DNA of 64,000 nucleotides from Balamuthia mandrillaris (Eukaryota; Discosea; Longamoebia; Balamuthiidae). Below, in pieces: positions 32,009-43,162 of this stretch (position 1 is its first letter; every line of letters begins with the position of its first letter). Where the stretch lies: the NCBI GenBank assembly GCA_031835245.1, contig JAVKOQ010000014.1:271001-335000 (forward strand), read 5' to 3'. The notes beneath the pieces were generated by a model, which had not been told where the DNA came from, searched no databases, and worked only from the letters and a program-made list of their open reading frames with translations. The translations under genes and the position numbers were made by a program.

Positions 32009-33417
32009 AGAGCAGATAGAAACCTGTTGAGCGGTGATGGAGATAAGATCTAAATGAGGCTCTCGCTTCCTTGGCAGCAACCCCAACCGTCACCTCAATA
32101 CCAGCCTCCTTCAGTAATTGAATACCTTGACCCGAGACACGTGTATCGGGATCCTCAAGTGCAACCACAACGCGGCCTACGCTATGTTTCACCAATAACT
32201 TGTCGCAGGGCGGTGTTCTTCCTGTGTGATGGCAGGGCTCAAGCGTAACATAAACGGTGGAGCCTTTCAGCTTGCTCTCGTTTCCTCTGGAAATGGCATC
32301 TTCGATAGCTTTAACTTCAGCATGGGGTTGGCCTGCCCGTTCGTGGTAGCCTCTCCCTATGATCTCCTTACCAGTAGGATCGAGGATGACACAGGCTACC
32401 CATGGATTGGGAGGTGCTGTGTACCTGCCTTTCTCTCCAAGCGCAATTGCTTGTTTCATGTAGAACTTGTCCATGCTCCACTCTTCTTCAGCCTGGTCCC
32501 CTTGTTTTGTTTCATCGTATTTCTCTTTTCTGTATGTTGCTGGTTTTTCTTTGACGTCACTTGCTGCCTCGTTCATGGCTGCTCTATCGAACTCCACGTT
32601 TATCAAGTCCCCTGGTTAAACGAGCCGTTGGGTAAGCCTGTCTCCATATTTAGGAAGGGAGGGAGGGAGGGAGAGACGCAGAGAAGACCAACCTTCTTTA
32701 CGCAGGTGCAGTGTTGTGTGAGCCAAAGTGTAGCGTATGAGGGACACCCGCATCAACAAAGTATCACCATTGCCAGTGTCGTTTACTTTTTCACCGCTCT
32801 TTCCTAGTATCGTTCTATCTTTGATGTTGCGCGTCAACACAGCCAGCCGCAAAGAAAGAAAGAAGCAAGAGAGAGAGGGAGAGAGAGAGAGAGAGAGAGA
32901 GAGAACCTTTAGACAGCTCAGCAACCGTAAGGCTGACCCCATCCAGACAAATGGAACCCTTGTGCACCACCAACGCCTTCATGTGCGCAGGAAAGGCCGA
33001 AAGGTCCAACCAAACGTCCCTCGAGGCGTCCTCCTTCTCTCTCACCCCAACGATAGGCGCCATCCCTTCCACGTGTCCCGCTACGTTGTGTCCTCCCACT
33101 GAATCCCCAAAACGTAGCGAGTGTTCCAGATTAACGCTGAACACAGCACAAGCTTCTTCCTGCGAAGAAGCTGACGATGAGGAGGGAGAAGGTCCTGAAA
33201 GGTTGGTCAAGCGACGGGTCTCTTCCATCACGAAAAAAGTGGCCGCCTCCTCATCGAGCAGCAGCTCTTCGATGGTCAAGCACACGCCGTTCACCGCCAC
33301 CGAGTCCCCGTGCTGGCTCTTGCTCCAAAAGCCCGCCGGCGCTCGCACATGGAGCGTGAAGCCATCCCCCCGCCACCCGGCCTGCCCGACCGCCTGCACG
33401 ATCCCCGTGTACACCAT
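31133..33417 (-). CDS. riboflavin synthase-RibD trifunctional fusion
   Basis: One reading frame joins two riboflavin enzymes. Part 1 is riboflavin synthase: MVYTGIVQAVG start, GDSVAVNGVCLTIEEL, NLEHSLRFGDSVGGHNVAGH, KGSICLDGVSLTVAEL, then SLIRYTLAHTTLHLRKEG. The exon ends in phase 1 at GAAG|GTTGGT and the next begins CCAG|GGGACTTG. This gives EGDLINVEFD, the last strand of riboflavin synthase, which runs on without a stop. Part 2 is RibD: the deaminase has HAEVKAIEDA and TLEPCHHTGRTPPCD (zinc site); the reductase has VTKVAMSIDGKIACKDG, SQWITGPEAR, AILVGSRTAIIDRPRLNVR and VLVEGGAILQSQ. The product should deaminate and reduce the pyrimidine intermediate and also make riboflavin from lumazine. 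The two introns around 31976-32003 and 32867-32905 hold (CT)n on the coding strand. Confidence 0.88.
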
Positions 33418-33943
33418 CTGCCTTGGTCTCTCCGACTTGTTTTTTGCTCGCTCCGTTTGTTCGTTTTGGTGTGGGAAGGGGAACAGGGCTTGACGCAGTC
33501 AGGCGTGTTGGGGTGGGGGTTGCGTCACGCACGTCTTCGGCGCCTTTGAAAATTCTCCGACGCGGGAAGTGTTGAGCACACATACAAATGCCCTCCCGAT
33601 GCGGGAAGAAGAACACGCACGGGAAGCGAGGTAGACCTTTCCCGTTCGACAAAATGGCCCGAGCTAAGTTGGGGGGGGGGGGGGGGGGGTGGGGTGGGCG
33701 TTCGCGGAGGGGAAAGAGTGATGCGTCATGACAAATGAGTCACAAATGAGTCACAAATGAGTTGGCATACATGAGGGGAGAAGAGAAACCCTTGGTTTTT
33801 CTTTTTTCTATTTAGATTTTCATATGTCTTCTTCTTCTTCTTTAACCCTTCCCAAATAAAACAGGAACAAAGATGTACAAATGGTGGAGGTTTGTTTCCC
33901 ACCACCGCCCAAAATGAATCGGAGAGAGAAAAAGAAAAAGGCG
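33418..33943. other. intergenic, promoter of the riboflavin fusion gene
   Basis: It contains a run of 19 G (33671-33689), tandem TGAGTCA sites (33731-33764) and a GCGGGAAG motif at 33563 and 33602. No gene is seen. The far end is the 3' flank of the Zn2Cys6 gene. Confidence 0.45.
33731..33764. promoter_or_regulatory. three tandem 11-bp units with TGAGTCA (bZIP-type) sites
   Basis: The unit ACAAATGAGTC is repeated three times. TGAGTCA is exact at 33736-33742 and 33747-33753, and degenerate (TGAGTTG) at 33758-33764. TGAGTCA is the AP-1/Gcn4 consensus. The array lies about 315 bp upstream of the riboflavin fusion start. Confidence 0.5.
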
Positions 33944-36900
33944 TTAACTAGCTGGACCACGGCCGGGAGGAGGATAGGTGCCGGCAGATGGGTTGTAGTG
34001 GTGGTGTTGTGGAGGAGGAGCATAGCCATGATGACGACGATGACCGTGCAGAGGATATTGTAATTGCGAAGGATGCATAGCCGAGAGAAAAGGACCATCT
34101 GCTCCTCCTCTTGCTCCATCTCCATCACCCCCACTCTCCATGACATGATGATGAGGCGGAGGGCCGCGTTGTTGTTGCTGTTGTTGTTGAAGTTGAAGGC
34201 CGTGCCGTTCATGGTGCAGCTCTTGTTCCAATTGGTATCTCTGGTGTTGCAAACGGCGATATTCCTCCTGCTCATTCAAAGGAGGATAAGGAGCAGAAGA
34301 AGCAAGGGAGGCAGAAGGAGAATGGCGGGCGGATATCATGGACTCTCGTTCTCGCAAGGGTAAAGCGTGACGTTCGGCAGTAGAAGAGGAAGAAGGAAGA
34401 TGACGATAAGGTGGTGCAACCTTATCTGAATCTAAAGCAGCTGGAGCAGGCGGAGGGCGAGCGTAGTCGTAACTGCCGCTTGGAATCATTGAAGAACCAG
34501 AGCGATGTGGATAGGACTGGTGAGGAAGTTGAGAGGAAGCCGCAGAAGGAGAAGAGGAGAGAAATGGATAACCTGTTGCGCTCCGATGATGATGGTATGC
34601 AGAAGGGGCAGGAAGATGTTGTGGAGGAGCATGGTGCGGAGGGTGCCGGGATGGATGAGGGGAAGGAGAGAGCGGCGAGATGTAAGCATTTTGGTTGAGC
34701 GAATGACTTTCATGTATAGGATTGAAGTAAGAATTATCTTGCAAATGAAACCGCGAGGGTTGTCCCATCATGTGGTCTACCATATGATGATCCTGATAGT
34801 TGTGTTGAGAAGGAGCAGAAGATGTGGAGGAGGGGTGCATTCGGTTGTGACGGTCTGGTGGATAGCTTTCCGTTTGGGTAGGAGCATAATGCGTTGACGG
34901 CGATGAGGCTGGAAGATTTGTTCGCCGTCCATCAAGTGCTCCGCCCGAGGAAGGGGCAGGTGGATGAGACGGGGCGTAGCGAAGGCGGTGGTCTTGGTAT
35001 TGTTGTTGCTGCTGTGGAGGAGAAGGAGATGAGGAAGCAGCAGTGGGGCTGCCAGAAGATTGTTGCGATTTTGGAGCAGCAGAGCCAGGATAGGCTTGAG
35101 AGTGATGAGGCACGGGAGGTGGGGATGGCGAATGTTGGTGTTGTTGCGTTTGGTCCTCAGCGAGCTGACGAGAATAGGAGTGGTTGGTGCTGTCGTATGG
35201 TTGTGGATTCTGTCGTAGGTGAGAAGGAGCACCATAAGCTCCTGATCCCTGCGTTGACGGAGGAGAAGGTCCTACTGTTGCTGCCGCTGCAGCCGGTGGA
35301 ATCGGTATTGAAGCAGTGGATGCTGGAGAAATTCCCATGCCCCGACGGCCACTGCCAGGTGCAAGAGAAGAAGAGCCATCGTCGCCGCCAACATCCGTAA
35401 ACACCCCATCTCTCCCTGCCATAGTGCCATAATTGCCATCATCACTACTAATAATCTCGTAAGGTTTAGAGAGCTTGTCTTGCAGAGCTTCTTGCAGCTT
35501 TTGGGCCATGAACCGTACAAAAGGATAGGTAGAGGCCATTTCCTGCATGCGAGCAATGTGGTCTCGGACCTGCTCCACCTTGTTCTCTTGCAACTGAATG
35601 GTAGCCATCATGGCAACCCCTCCCAACACGCCGATAGGGCAATAGATAAACTCCTCATGCTTGGCCAGTTCGCTCACTTTGTTGGTGCACTCAACGGCCA
35701 TTTCGCGAAGTCCTAGGTTGCAGTAGCATTGAGCGCGAATGACTTCCAAAAAGATGAGAAAGCCTAGTTTGGAGTAGGAGGTATCCTTGTCATTTTGTAT
35801 TCTGCGCTTTAACTTGTCAAGAACTTGCAGCATAGCCGTGTAGTCCGCACTATAGTCGGTGGGCAGCTTTACAAGCTCCAATTCGAGTTGCACCGAGATG
35901 ATAGCTAGTGTTATCGTGAAGTAGGAGAGCGATTTGTTGAATTGTAATGGAGCGGAGGGAGCGGAAGAGTCAGAAGAAGTGCTAGTAATGGTAATGCCAC
36001 TGCTGCTGGAAGAAGTGTCTGTTGCACCGCCAGCCGGTTTGTCCGTTTCTGAAGAAACGCCATCATTGGAGACGGCAGATTGCGAAGTAGGAGAAAGAGG
36101 CACTGTGTCTCCGTTCTCGGCGGAGGAAGGAAATGGCGGTTGCCGATTGGAAGAGGAGGAGGAAGAAGAAGAGGATGAGCTGGAAGTAGGTGATGACGAC
36201 GCTGGTTGATCGCCTAACATGGAGGCTGACTGAGCCTCCAGAAGGGGTGTTAACCGCATCTTCAGCTCTGAAAATACTTCCATTTTCTCCTCCGTATGAG
36301 GAGAAGCGAAACCAATAGTCATAAGAATGAGCATGTAATATTCCGAAGTTCTTGACTTGAGGTGCTGGCACATCTTTCGGGCCAACTGCAGGTAGTACAT
36401 AGTCTTGTCGGCTTCCGCCTCTCCCGACATGTAGTAGGAAAGTATCATGAGGCCCTGCGCTACCAAAGCGTCCGTTTGATCAAATACAGCCCCTAACGCC
36501 GAGCGAGCTCTCAAGCTGAACTCCTTGCCAGCGGTCACGTTGCGAGTGACGCGAGCTCCGTTGGCTAGTACGGCAAACATCTGAAAGGCCAGCGGGGTCC
36601 GGTGCTCTGCTTGGCTGGACAATACTCGCTGCAGATTGCCCGGCTCGAAGACCAGTGGATGAGCGCTGATGTGGCGTGTGATATAGCGATTGTAGGCTTC
36701 CAAAAAGGTGCTTGCCTCGGATGTAATTGCCAGGTGGGAGGCGTCTTCCCAACCTTGGCTCATGTAAGCAGGAGAGAGAGGGCTGGAGCCAGGAGGCCAA
36801 CCTGGGCCGAGGGGACCGGATCTGCTACTCCCGCCTGCTCCTCTGCTACCGACCAATCCAAGCTCCCCTTTTGCTCCTGCGTCGTTGGTGACCTCTTCCT

Positions 36901-37792
36901 CGTCATCTTCCTCAGCCGGTATCGTAGGGTTGGCGTCTGCGCCGCTTGTTCGGTTGAAGTACTTGTCCTTCCAGTTCTTCTTGATCTTTTTCTCGGACTC
37001 GATCTGTTTGGTCAGCTGCGCGATTAGGTCTTGCAGCTGTCGCTCCGAGACGGGGCCTCTGCGCGTGGGCGGCGCCGAGTAGCTGCACACAAACCCCTTC
37101 TTGACGCATTGGCTGCACCGTTCCTTGCCATCGCAGCGGCTGTGCCGCGCACGGCAGTTATCGCAGGCCTTGTTTATGTACTTTCGTCTCTTCTTCGGGC
37201 GGCCGCTGCTGTCCCCTCCGCTGTCCGGTTCGCCGTTGCCCCCTTTGCCTTTCTCTCTTGTTTCCCTTCCGTCTCCGCCGTCTTCTTCTTCCTCCTCTCC
37301 TCTACCATTGGTGGAGGAGGAGACCGCCTTTGAAGAAGTGTAAAGACCCTCGCCTCCACCCCCATCATTGTGTGTTGGGTAGCCATCTCCTCCACCCTCT
37401 CGTCCCTCCTCTCCTTCCTCCATCTCTTCCTCCAAACGAGTGCGGTAGTGCTGTTGTTGCGGTTGGTGTTGGGGATAGTAGTTGTGAGATTGTTGTTGAT
37501 TTTGTTGATAAAATCCTATATCTCCGTTTTGGTAGGGTTGTTGCTGATTTTTCATCATCTTGTAGTGGTTGTGTTGTTGCTGCGCAGAAAAACTTGAACC
37601 ATCGCCAAAGGCAGAGGCAGAAGAAGATGAAGCAGATGAAAGAGGGTAGCTTGAGGCGGCGGAGCGACGGTGTGGGGGTTGGGCCTCCGGATAAGCTTCC
37701 AGAGGCGAGGAATGAAGGTTTTCTGGATCTAAACCTACAGTAGTAGGAGCAGTAGTAGTAGTTGTTGTAGTAGTAGTGCCGCTAGCTTGCAT
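33944..37792 (-). CDS. Zn2Cys6 binuclear-cluster transcription factor
   Basis: A single uninterrupted exon of 1282 residues, unusual among its intron-rich neighbours. The zinc cluster at about residues 209-240 reads ACDNCRARHSRCDG then KERCSQCVKKGFVCSY, that is CxxCx6Cx5CxxCx6C, preceded by a basic RPKKRRK stretch. A coiled-coil linker follows (RQLQDLIAQLTKQIES). A helical middle region (about 420-800) has repeat-like alpha segments such as LAFQMFAVLANGARV and LRARSALGAVFDQTDALVAQ. The ends are low complexity: Gln/His/Tyr/Ser/Pro. The start is placed at the ATG at 37792 because the 47 codons above it read through a poly-T run and look like 5' UTR. Targets unknown. Confidence 0.82.
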   Translation of the reverse strand: MQASGTTTTTTTTTAPTTVGLDPENLHSSPLEAYPEAQPPHRRSAASSYPLSSASSSSASAFGDGSSFSAQQQHNHYKMMKNQQQPYQNGDIGFYQQNQQQSHNYYPQHQPQQQHYRTRLEEEMEEGEEGREGGGDGYPTHNDGGGGEGLYTSSKAVSSSTNGRGEEEEEDGGDGRETREKGKGGNGEPDSGGDSSGRPKKRRKYINKACDNCRARHSRCDGKERCSQCVKKGFVCSYSAPPTRRGPVSERQLQDLIAQLTKQIESEKKIKKNWKDKYFNRTSGADANPTIPAEEDDEEEVTNDAGAKGELGLVGSRGAGGSSRSGPLGPGWPPGSSPLSPAYMSQGWEDASHLAITSEASTFLEAYNRYITRHISAHPLVFEPGNLQRVLSSQAEHRTPLAFQMFAVLANGARVTRNVTAGKEFSLRARSALGAVFDQTDALVAQGLMILSYYMSGEAEADKTMYYLQLARKMCQHLKSRTSEYYMLILMTIGFASPHTEEKMEVFSELKMRLTPLLEAQSASMLGDQPASSSPTSSSSSSSSSSSSNRQPPFPSSAENGDTVPLSPTSQSAVSNDGVSSETDKPAGGATDTSSSSSGITITSTSSDSSAPSAPLQFNKSLSYFTITLAIISVQLELELVKLPTDYSADYTAMLQVLDKLKRRIQNDKDTSYSKLGFLIFLEVIRAQCYCNLGLREMAVECTNKVSELAKHEEFIYCPIGVLGGVAMMATIQLQENKVEQVRDHIARMQEMASTYPFVRFMAQKLQEALQDKLSKPYEIISSDDGNYGTMAGRDGVFTDVGGDDGSSSLAPGSGRRGMGISPASTASIPIPPAAAAATVGPSPPSTQGSGAYGAPSHLRQNPQPYDSTNHSYSRQLAEDQTQQHQHSPSPPPVPHHSQAYPGSAAPKSQQSSGSPTAASSSPSPPQQQQQYQDHRLRYAPSHPPAPSSGGALDGRRTNLPASSPSTHYAPTQTESYPPDRHNRMHPSSTSSAPSQHNYQDHHMVDHMMGQPSRFHLQDNSYFNPIHESHSLNQNAYISPLSPSPHPSRHPPHHAPPQHLPAPSAYHHHRSATGYPFLSSSPSAASSQLPHQSYPHRSGSSMIPSGSYDYARPPPAPAALDSDKVAPPYRHLPSSSSTAERHALPLRERESMISARHSPSASLASSAPYPPLNEQEEYRRLQHQRYQLEQELHHERHGLQLQQQQQQQRGPPPHHHVMESGGDGDGARGGADGPFLSAMHPSQLQYPLHGHRRHHGYAPPPQHHHYNPSAGTYPPPGRGPAS

Positions 37793-38232
37793 TGACCCAC
37801 CAAATGAAGGCCCCCGTTTCGTTTTTTTTTTTTTTTTTTCGTTAGCTCGCTCTTCCCTTCCCTTCCCTCCCCACCCCCCTTTTTTTTGTTTATTTTTCGC
37901 ACAAATTAATAATGAATAGACGGGATAAAACAAACACCCAGTCTTCCCTTTTCCCTTATCTTTGGGTGTTTGTTGTCCCCTCTTTTTTTTTTTGCTTTAT
38001 GTTTGTTTGCAACGACCAAACAACAACACAAAACCGTAAAAAAAAAAACCAACCAAAGGATTTTCTTCTAAAATAAAAATAGAGTGGCGAGAAGAAGAGA
38101 AGAGTTGTTGAACTTTTCTCGTCTGTTTTTCTGTCTTGCCCCTCCCCTGTCTTCTTTTCTCTCACTTCCCCTTTTTGTCACGCTTTATTTTTATTTCTTG
38201 GCCGCTCTCGTTCTGTGCGGGAGGGGATCAGC
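37793..38232. other. intergenic region
   Basis: 5' flank of the Zn2Cys6 gene and 3' flank of the next minus-strand gene. Poly-T at 37819-37838 and 37983-37993, T/C-rich throughout. No gene seen. Confidence 0.4.
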
Positions 38233-41200
38233 TTATTCCTCTGGCGCGTGTGGAGGGTCGTTGTGTGCGGTGTGGTGGTGGTTGCGCTTTCTGTTTTGCC
38301 CGTTGCCAACAAAAAAAATAAAAATAAAAATAAAAATAAAAATAAAAAATGCAGCAAATTGATCAGTTGTCGTAATCTATCCAAAAAAGAAAGTTGCCGC
38401 TAATTTTCCGAAAGATCGCAAAGTTACCTGGATTTCCCTGCAGTTTCCAGTAAATCTAAGCGACAGCCACCCGTTCTGCCTTGTTTTGGAAGGACTGACG
38501 TCGGATGCAAAACCGAAACACGCTTTCGCTTGCGTAACGCCGGCCACTGTCAAGCAACCAAAAAGGCGAGAAGAGAAAAACGAGATGGGAAGTAAGAAAA
38601 GTGCAAGGAAAAAGCAGATTAAGAGAGCATTGAAAAGGAGAGACCTTGCAAAGCGCATTGGTGGGCGGAATAGTGCTGCTATCGTCCGGGTGGCGGCGAG
38701 ATACCGAGAGAGATGCAGCATGCGAAAAGGTGGGGTTGTAGCCAGCCAAAACGTAATCAAACGCCTGGTTGCCTTCCAGCCCTTTGTCAAATATGCTCCG
38801 TGAATGAGGTGGCGGAAAGAAACGGGAAGCAAGAGGAGGTATCAGGTACCTTCAGGGACAAGAGAAGAGTTAGAACCGGGCGGAGTAGGAGGATTTTTCG
38901 GGAGGAAGTATTCTTCATTGCTCATCGTCTCTTCATCGTTGTTCGACGTTGCGTGGTTCTGGCGAAGACAAGAAAGCGAGGCAGGAGTATGGTCCCCGAA
39001 AAGACCAAACGCCTCCGCGATGTTAAAGCTGAATGGTGAACAATCTTTGTTGATTGGTGCTTGTTGGCTGGCTGACTCTTTCCTAGATGTGCCGTTCTGT
39101 TTTGTCTTTGCGCTTTCTTCATCTGCGCAGCTTTGGGTTGAGTCCTCATCGAGGTCAGTATCTTCATCGAATAATCCGGGTTCGTCTAGATCTTCGCCGA
39201 GTTCCTCTTCATCTTCAAAAAGTCGTTTGCATACCTCGTCCCGCTCTTCTTGGTCATCCATGCGTTCTGTGAGTTGTCCGTTTTCCTCTTGTTCTATTTC
39301 TTTTCTTTCTTCATGTTTTTCTTCCTCTTCTTCCTCTCCGCTCGAAGCCACTTTTACTAGTCGTTCATATCCGTTGCTCTCCAAACGAGCGTCTAACCCA
39401 TCCTCTTGGTCGCCTTGACAAGGAACACGAACAAACTCATTGTCACCCGTTTTTCCTTCCTCACTGGGCATCATCTCGCTACCATTCTGAACGTTATCTA
39501 CAGAGTCGTCAAGGCGTTGCCAAAAATCATCTTCACAGTCTTCCAGAGGCTCTGGAGAGTCTTCAATCAGTGGCTGAGAAGAATATTGCTCTGGGTCTTC
39601 TTTTGGTTGCGGTACATCTTCTGCCTCTTGCTGTTCTCTTTGTTGCTCTTGTTTGTACTCCCCGATAGGAGGCACGATGAGAAGGGGTTCCTCTCGTTGA
39701 GATGAAGAGGCAAGATCCTCCGGTTGAAATGTTTCTGTTTGTACAAAGTTCTTCCTCTTTCGCGTCCACATGAATGGGCTAGATGGTTGAGAGGGATCAC
39801 AACCTTCAACAGCAAGCGATGGTGCACATATTTCTGTAGTAACTGGAATGGTGGCAGTGATGGGACGGTCCGCAAGAGATGTAGTGTTGTTTGTTGGACA
39901 TGCGTCGACCACGTTCGAGGTTGGCAGAGATGAAATGGGAGAAGCAGAAGAGGAGACTGATGTAACTATAGGGGCAACAAAAGAAGAAAGATGAGAAGAG
40001 GGGGAGGAGAAGGAACGAGAAGAAGATGATAATGAAGCAGGCGAAGAGATAGAAGATGAAGGCGAAGAAGAAAACAATGTAGTGGACGGAGCAGAAGGAG
40101 ATGCAGAAATTGCTAAAGGTGAGGAAGGAGAAGAGGGAGGCGACGAAGGTGTGATTTTCGGTGTGGCTTCAGTGGAATCTTTAACCTTATCTCTGGTTGG
40201 AGATGCATACAATTCGAGTTGCAGAAGAGTCTGTTCTTCTTCTTCTGAATGTCCGACTTTACACTCAGTATCAAGAAGGTGGGTTCTAACTGCAAATCGA
40301 TCATTGACTAAGGCTGTTCGTTCTTGGTTTCCAACAGATTTCTTCCCGCTTTCTACCATCACGCTGCAATCCTCTTCAACACATTCGCTGGTGGCGACAT
40401 CGCGGAGTCCTTTTTCCTCTCTTTGCTCTCCGGCTAGCTGGGCTTCTTCTTTCGTGGCTTCGTCTGGTGGACCGATCGTGAGAATGGCCACTCCTTCCCA
40501 GTTCGGTTCAGATTGGTATATCTCTTCTTGCTTGCTTCCTACTTGAGACAGTGTAGAGGGTATAGATAATTCGTTCGGAATGCGTTGATGCTGTCTCAAA
40601 CTTTCATTCTTATCCGCGCAAAATGGAGAACGCTCAGTCAATTGCTGCATTGGGGTGGCGTATTGTGTTTGTTGCTCGTGTTGTTCAGGAGAAGGAAGCA
40701 ACGCAGCGTTGCAAGGGGATGCAGCATAGAGTGAGGGTACAGCCGTTAGCTGCGATTGGGGCTCGTTAATCATAGATGGCCCAGTTTGAGGGGATAGGCC
40801 TGTCAGAGAGTTGCCAAAAGAGAATGCGGGTTCAGGACTAGGGGAGACAACGTTTGCTGTTGCAGCTTCATCAATATCCACCTCGAGCTCGTTCTCAATT
40901 TCCAGATTCATCTCGACATCTTCATCTTTAAACTCGACTTCCTCTTCCATGACTTTGACAATTTCTTCCGCAACCACGTCCGTTTCTTTCCGTACTTTTC
41001 CATACATTTCTGGTTTGTGTTCCTCTTCTGCTCCATGCTCCATCTCTTCCGTAGCGTCTTTTTGTTTGCTCTTCGTCCATATTTCATCAGATGCCGTGCC
41101 CACATCAGCCTTTACCATTCCTGCGTTTACCACTTGTTGAAGAACAGGGCCATCGTTGACTTGAGCACCTTTTTTGGATGAGAATGTTGGTTCGGCTTCG

Positions 41201-42700
41201 TTCGTTAATGGGACTCCATGTTGCTGCAATATCTCGTTTGTGGTTTGAACAGAAAGTTGAGTCACGGAAGGCTTTGCAGGCCGAACAGAGTGTGGAGTGA
41301 CCTCCAAGGAACACGCTTCAGATGCTTCATTTGGCGGGCGGTTCGCTGGCATTTCGGCCTTGATAGCTCCTCCCTAAAACACATCAAGAGCATTAGCAAA
41401 GAAAACCGCATATTGAAATGTTTTTGTTTACGTACCTCTTTTTTGGTTTCGCATACGACATTGCTATGCTGGCTCTTTTCCAATAATAAGGGCAAGGTAA
41501 CTGACTTCGAAGATTTCTCCGAAACTGAAGGCCTTTCGTTGTATGCAGCGCTTGAATGGATGTTCCCTGAACGAAAGTCGAATACCCTAAAGGGTTGAGA
41601 GCTTAATCTTTCCAACGAACTGGGCTTTGAGTGAGGGTGAATAAAGCGTGCTCCCTCCAAAGTTTGCCTCATAGTATTGGATTTGGGGCGGGAGAGGGAG
41701 AAGCTGGAGGAAGACACAGCCCCCAATGACGAAACAGAAGACGCTGGCGAATAGATAGAACCGTGTTGAAGTGTTGAGAAGTCAGGAGAGGGCCACTGCG
41801 TGTGGTGTACAGTCTGCAAGAGTGTATCGGAAGAGAAGGTGCTGGTACGGCCTAAAAAGGAAGAAGGCACCGAAACAGCCGAATGCCTCTTTTGTTCGGG
41901 TTGGAATGGAGCAGAAGAGTACCTCTTGGTTGTAGAAGTCACCTCAGCGGAAAAACTGGAGGAAGCTGCTGTCCCTGACAGTAAGGTTGACGGCGTAGAA
42001 GAGTAAGAGATAGCAGCAGGCTGTGATGTTGAGATGCTGGGTTGTTTGTAGGATGCATTCGGCGAATGAGGCGCTCCGTCTAACGGGTAGGAAGGCGCTG
42101 GAGAAGTGAAATGCATCCTTTTCTGCTCGGGTTGCGATGACGCAGAAGAGTCGTTCTTAACTGCAGGATTTGACTCCAAGGAGGACGCTTGCTTGGGGGC
42201 GGAGCAAGCCGCGTTACGGCTGAAGAACGACGGAAAAAATGCAAACTTGGGCGAGGAGCAAGTGTTTGAAGGAGAAGCAGTCACAGGCACACTCGAAGTC
42301 AAGGCCGAGACCAAGCGGGACGAGAATTCAAGGTCATCTTCTTCCACCTTCTTTGGAAGAACACGACAGAAGAAGACGAAGAAGAGAGTAAGCAACTTGC
42401 AGTTAAAATGCTATCAAGCCAAGAATAAAAACTTACCTCGCAAAGGCTTCGACTCATATGAAAAGAGGACTGCGGTTTATCCCTTTGAGTGATTTGGTCA
42501 GGTTTGGTGGCACCCTCAAGCGGCCTGTTGTTGCTACTAAAACGTAGCACGCCGTCACCCTCCTCTGCGTCCAGGGAGCCAACGGTCTGCCTTCCGGCGA
42601 GTTCCTCCACCGCAGGTAGCGCGCCTTCACGCAGGCCATCGACGTCGTTGTTCCCCGAATCCATTCCTCCGTGTGCGTCCAACGGCGTTGTGACCTCCAT
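38233..42700 (-). CDS. large Ser/Glu-rich protein of unknown function
   Basis: Start ATG at 42700. Exons join in phase: SFHMSRSLCE to KVEEDDLEFSSRLVSALTSS, then a serine-rich segment, then GGAIKAEMPANRPPNE and a very long acidic exon ending SNSSLVPE. Three small exons finish it: AFDYVLAGYNPTFSHAASLS, WPALRKRKRVSVLHPTSVLP, and a last one ending HNDPPHAPEE at 38233. Total about 1450 residues. Most is disordered (Ser, Glu, Gln, Pro, Thr) with an extreme acidic patch near 39120-39300. The compact, non-repetitive C-terminal 100 residues look most like a folded or binding element. I recognise no family. The last three joins are inferred from phase only. Confidence 0.6.
38316..38349 (+). repeat. (AAAAAT)n tract
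   Basis: Five to six units of AAAAAT. On the proposed gene model it falls inside the last intron of the Ser/Glu-rich gene. Confidence 0.85.
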
Positions 42701-43162
42701 TTCTTCTTGCTACAGATTTCGAGGGAGGGCGTTGCTACTCACTTTGAAGAAGAAGAAGAAGAAGAAGAAGAAGAAGAAAGAGAAAAAAGAAGTACTATGA
42801 AAGATGAAAAGAAAGAAAACAACAGGGGGGGTTTGGATAAGAACGGCCTCATTGTCTGCTTGTCTCAGCTTTTTTTATTTTGTTTAGTTTTTTGGGGTCG
42901 CGTGGTGAGCTTTCCCCATCTTTGCATAGTCTCGTGTCGGGGGAAAAAAGGCGCGAAAATTGGGCACAAGTGGAGAAGCTGTCGAACACAAGGGTGCCAA
43001 CGAAAAAGTAGAGCGAGACAGAGACGGGAAAAAAAAAACCACCACAAAGGGGGAGTTGCCTGGCTTTTCATTTTCGTTTTTGAAAAAAAAGTAGTGGAGG
43101 TGTGAAGTGAAACTAACAAGAAGAAGTGCTGCACATCTTTGACAAAGAGAAGGGAGATAACG
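42701..43162. promoter_or_regulatory. divergent promoter region
   Basis: It separates the Ser/Glu-rich gene and the USP gene. It has an (AAG)n run at 42744-42779, and A runs near 43030 and 43085. Confidence 0.4.

Noticed and set aside
37793-37933. N-terminal extension of the Zn2Cys6 protein
   Set aside because: Its codons run through poly-T/C sequence giving Lys runs; the ATG at 37792 is a more natural start.
38486-38803. Lys/Arg-rich plus-strand frame resembling a small basic protein
   Set aside because: It lies antisense to phase-consistent exons of the Ser/Glu-rich gene and has no start context or family motif.
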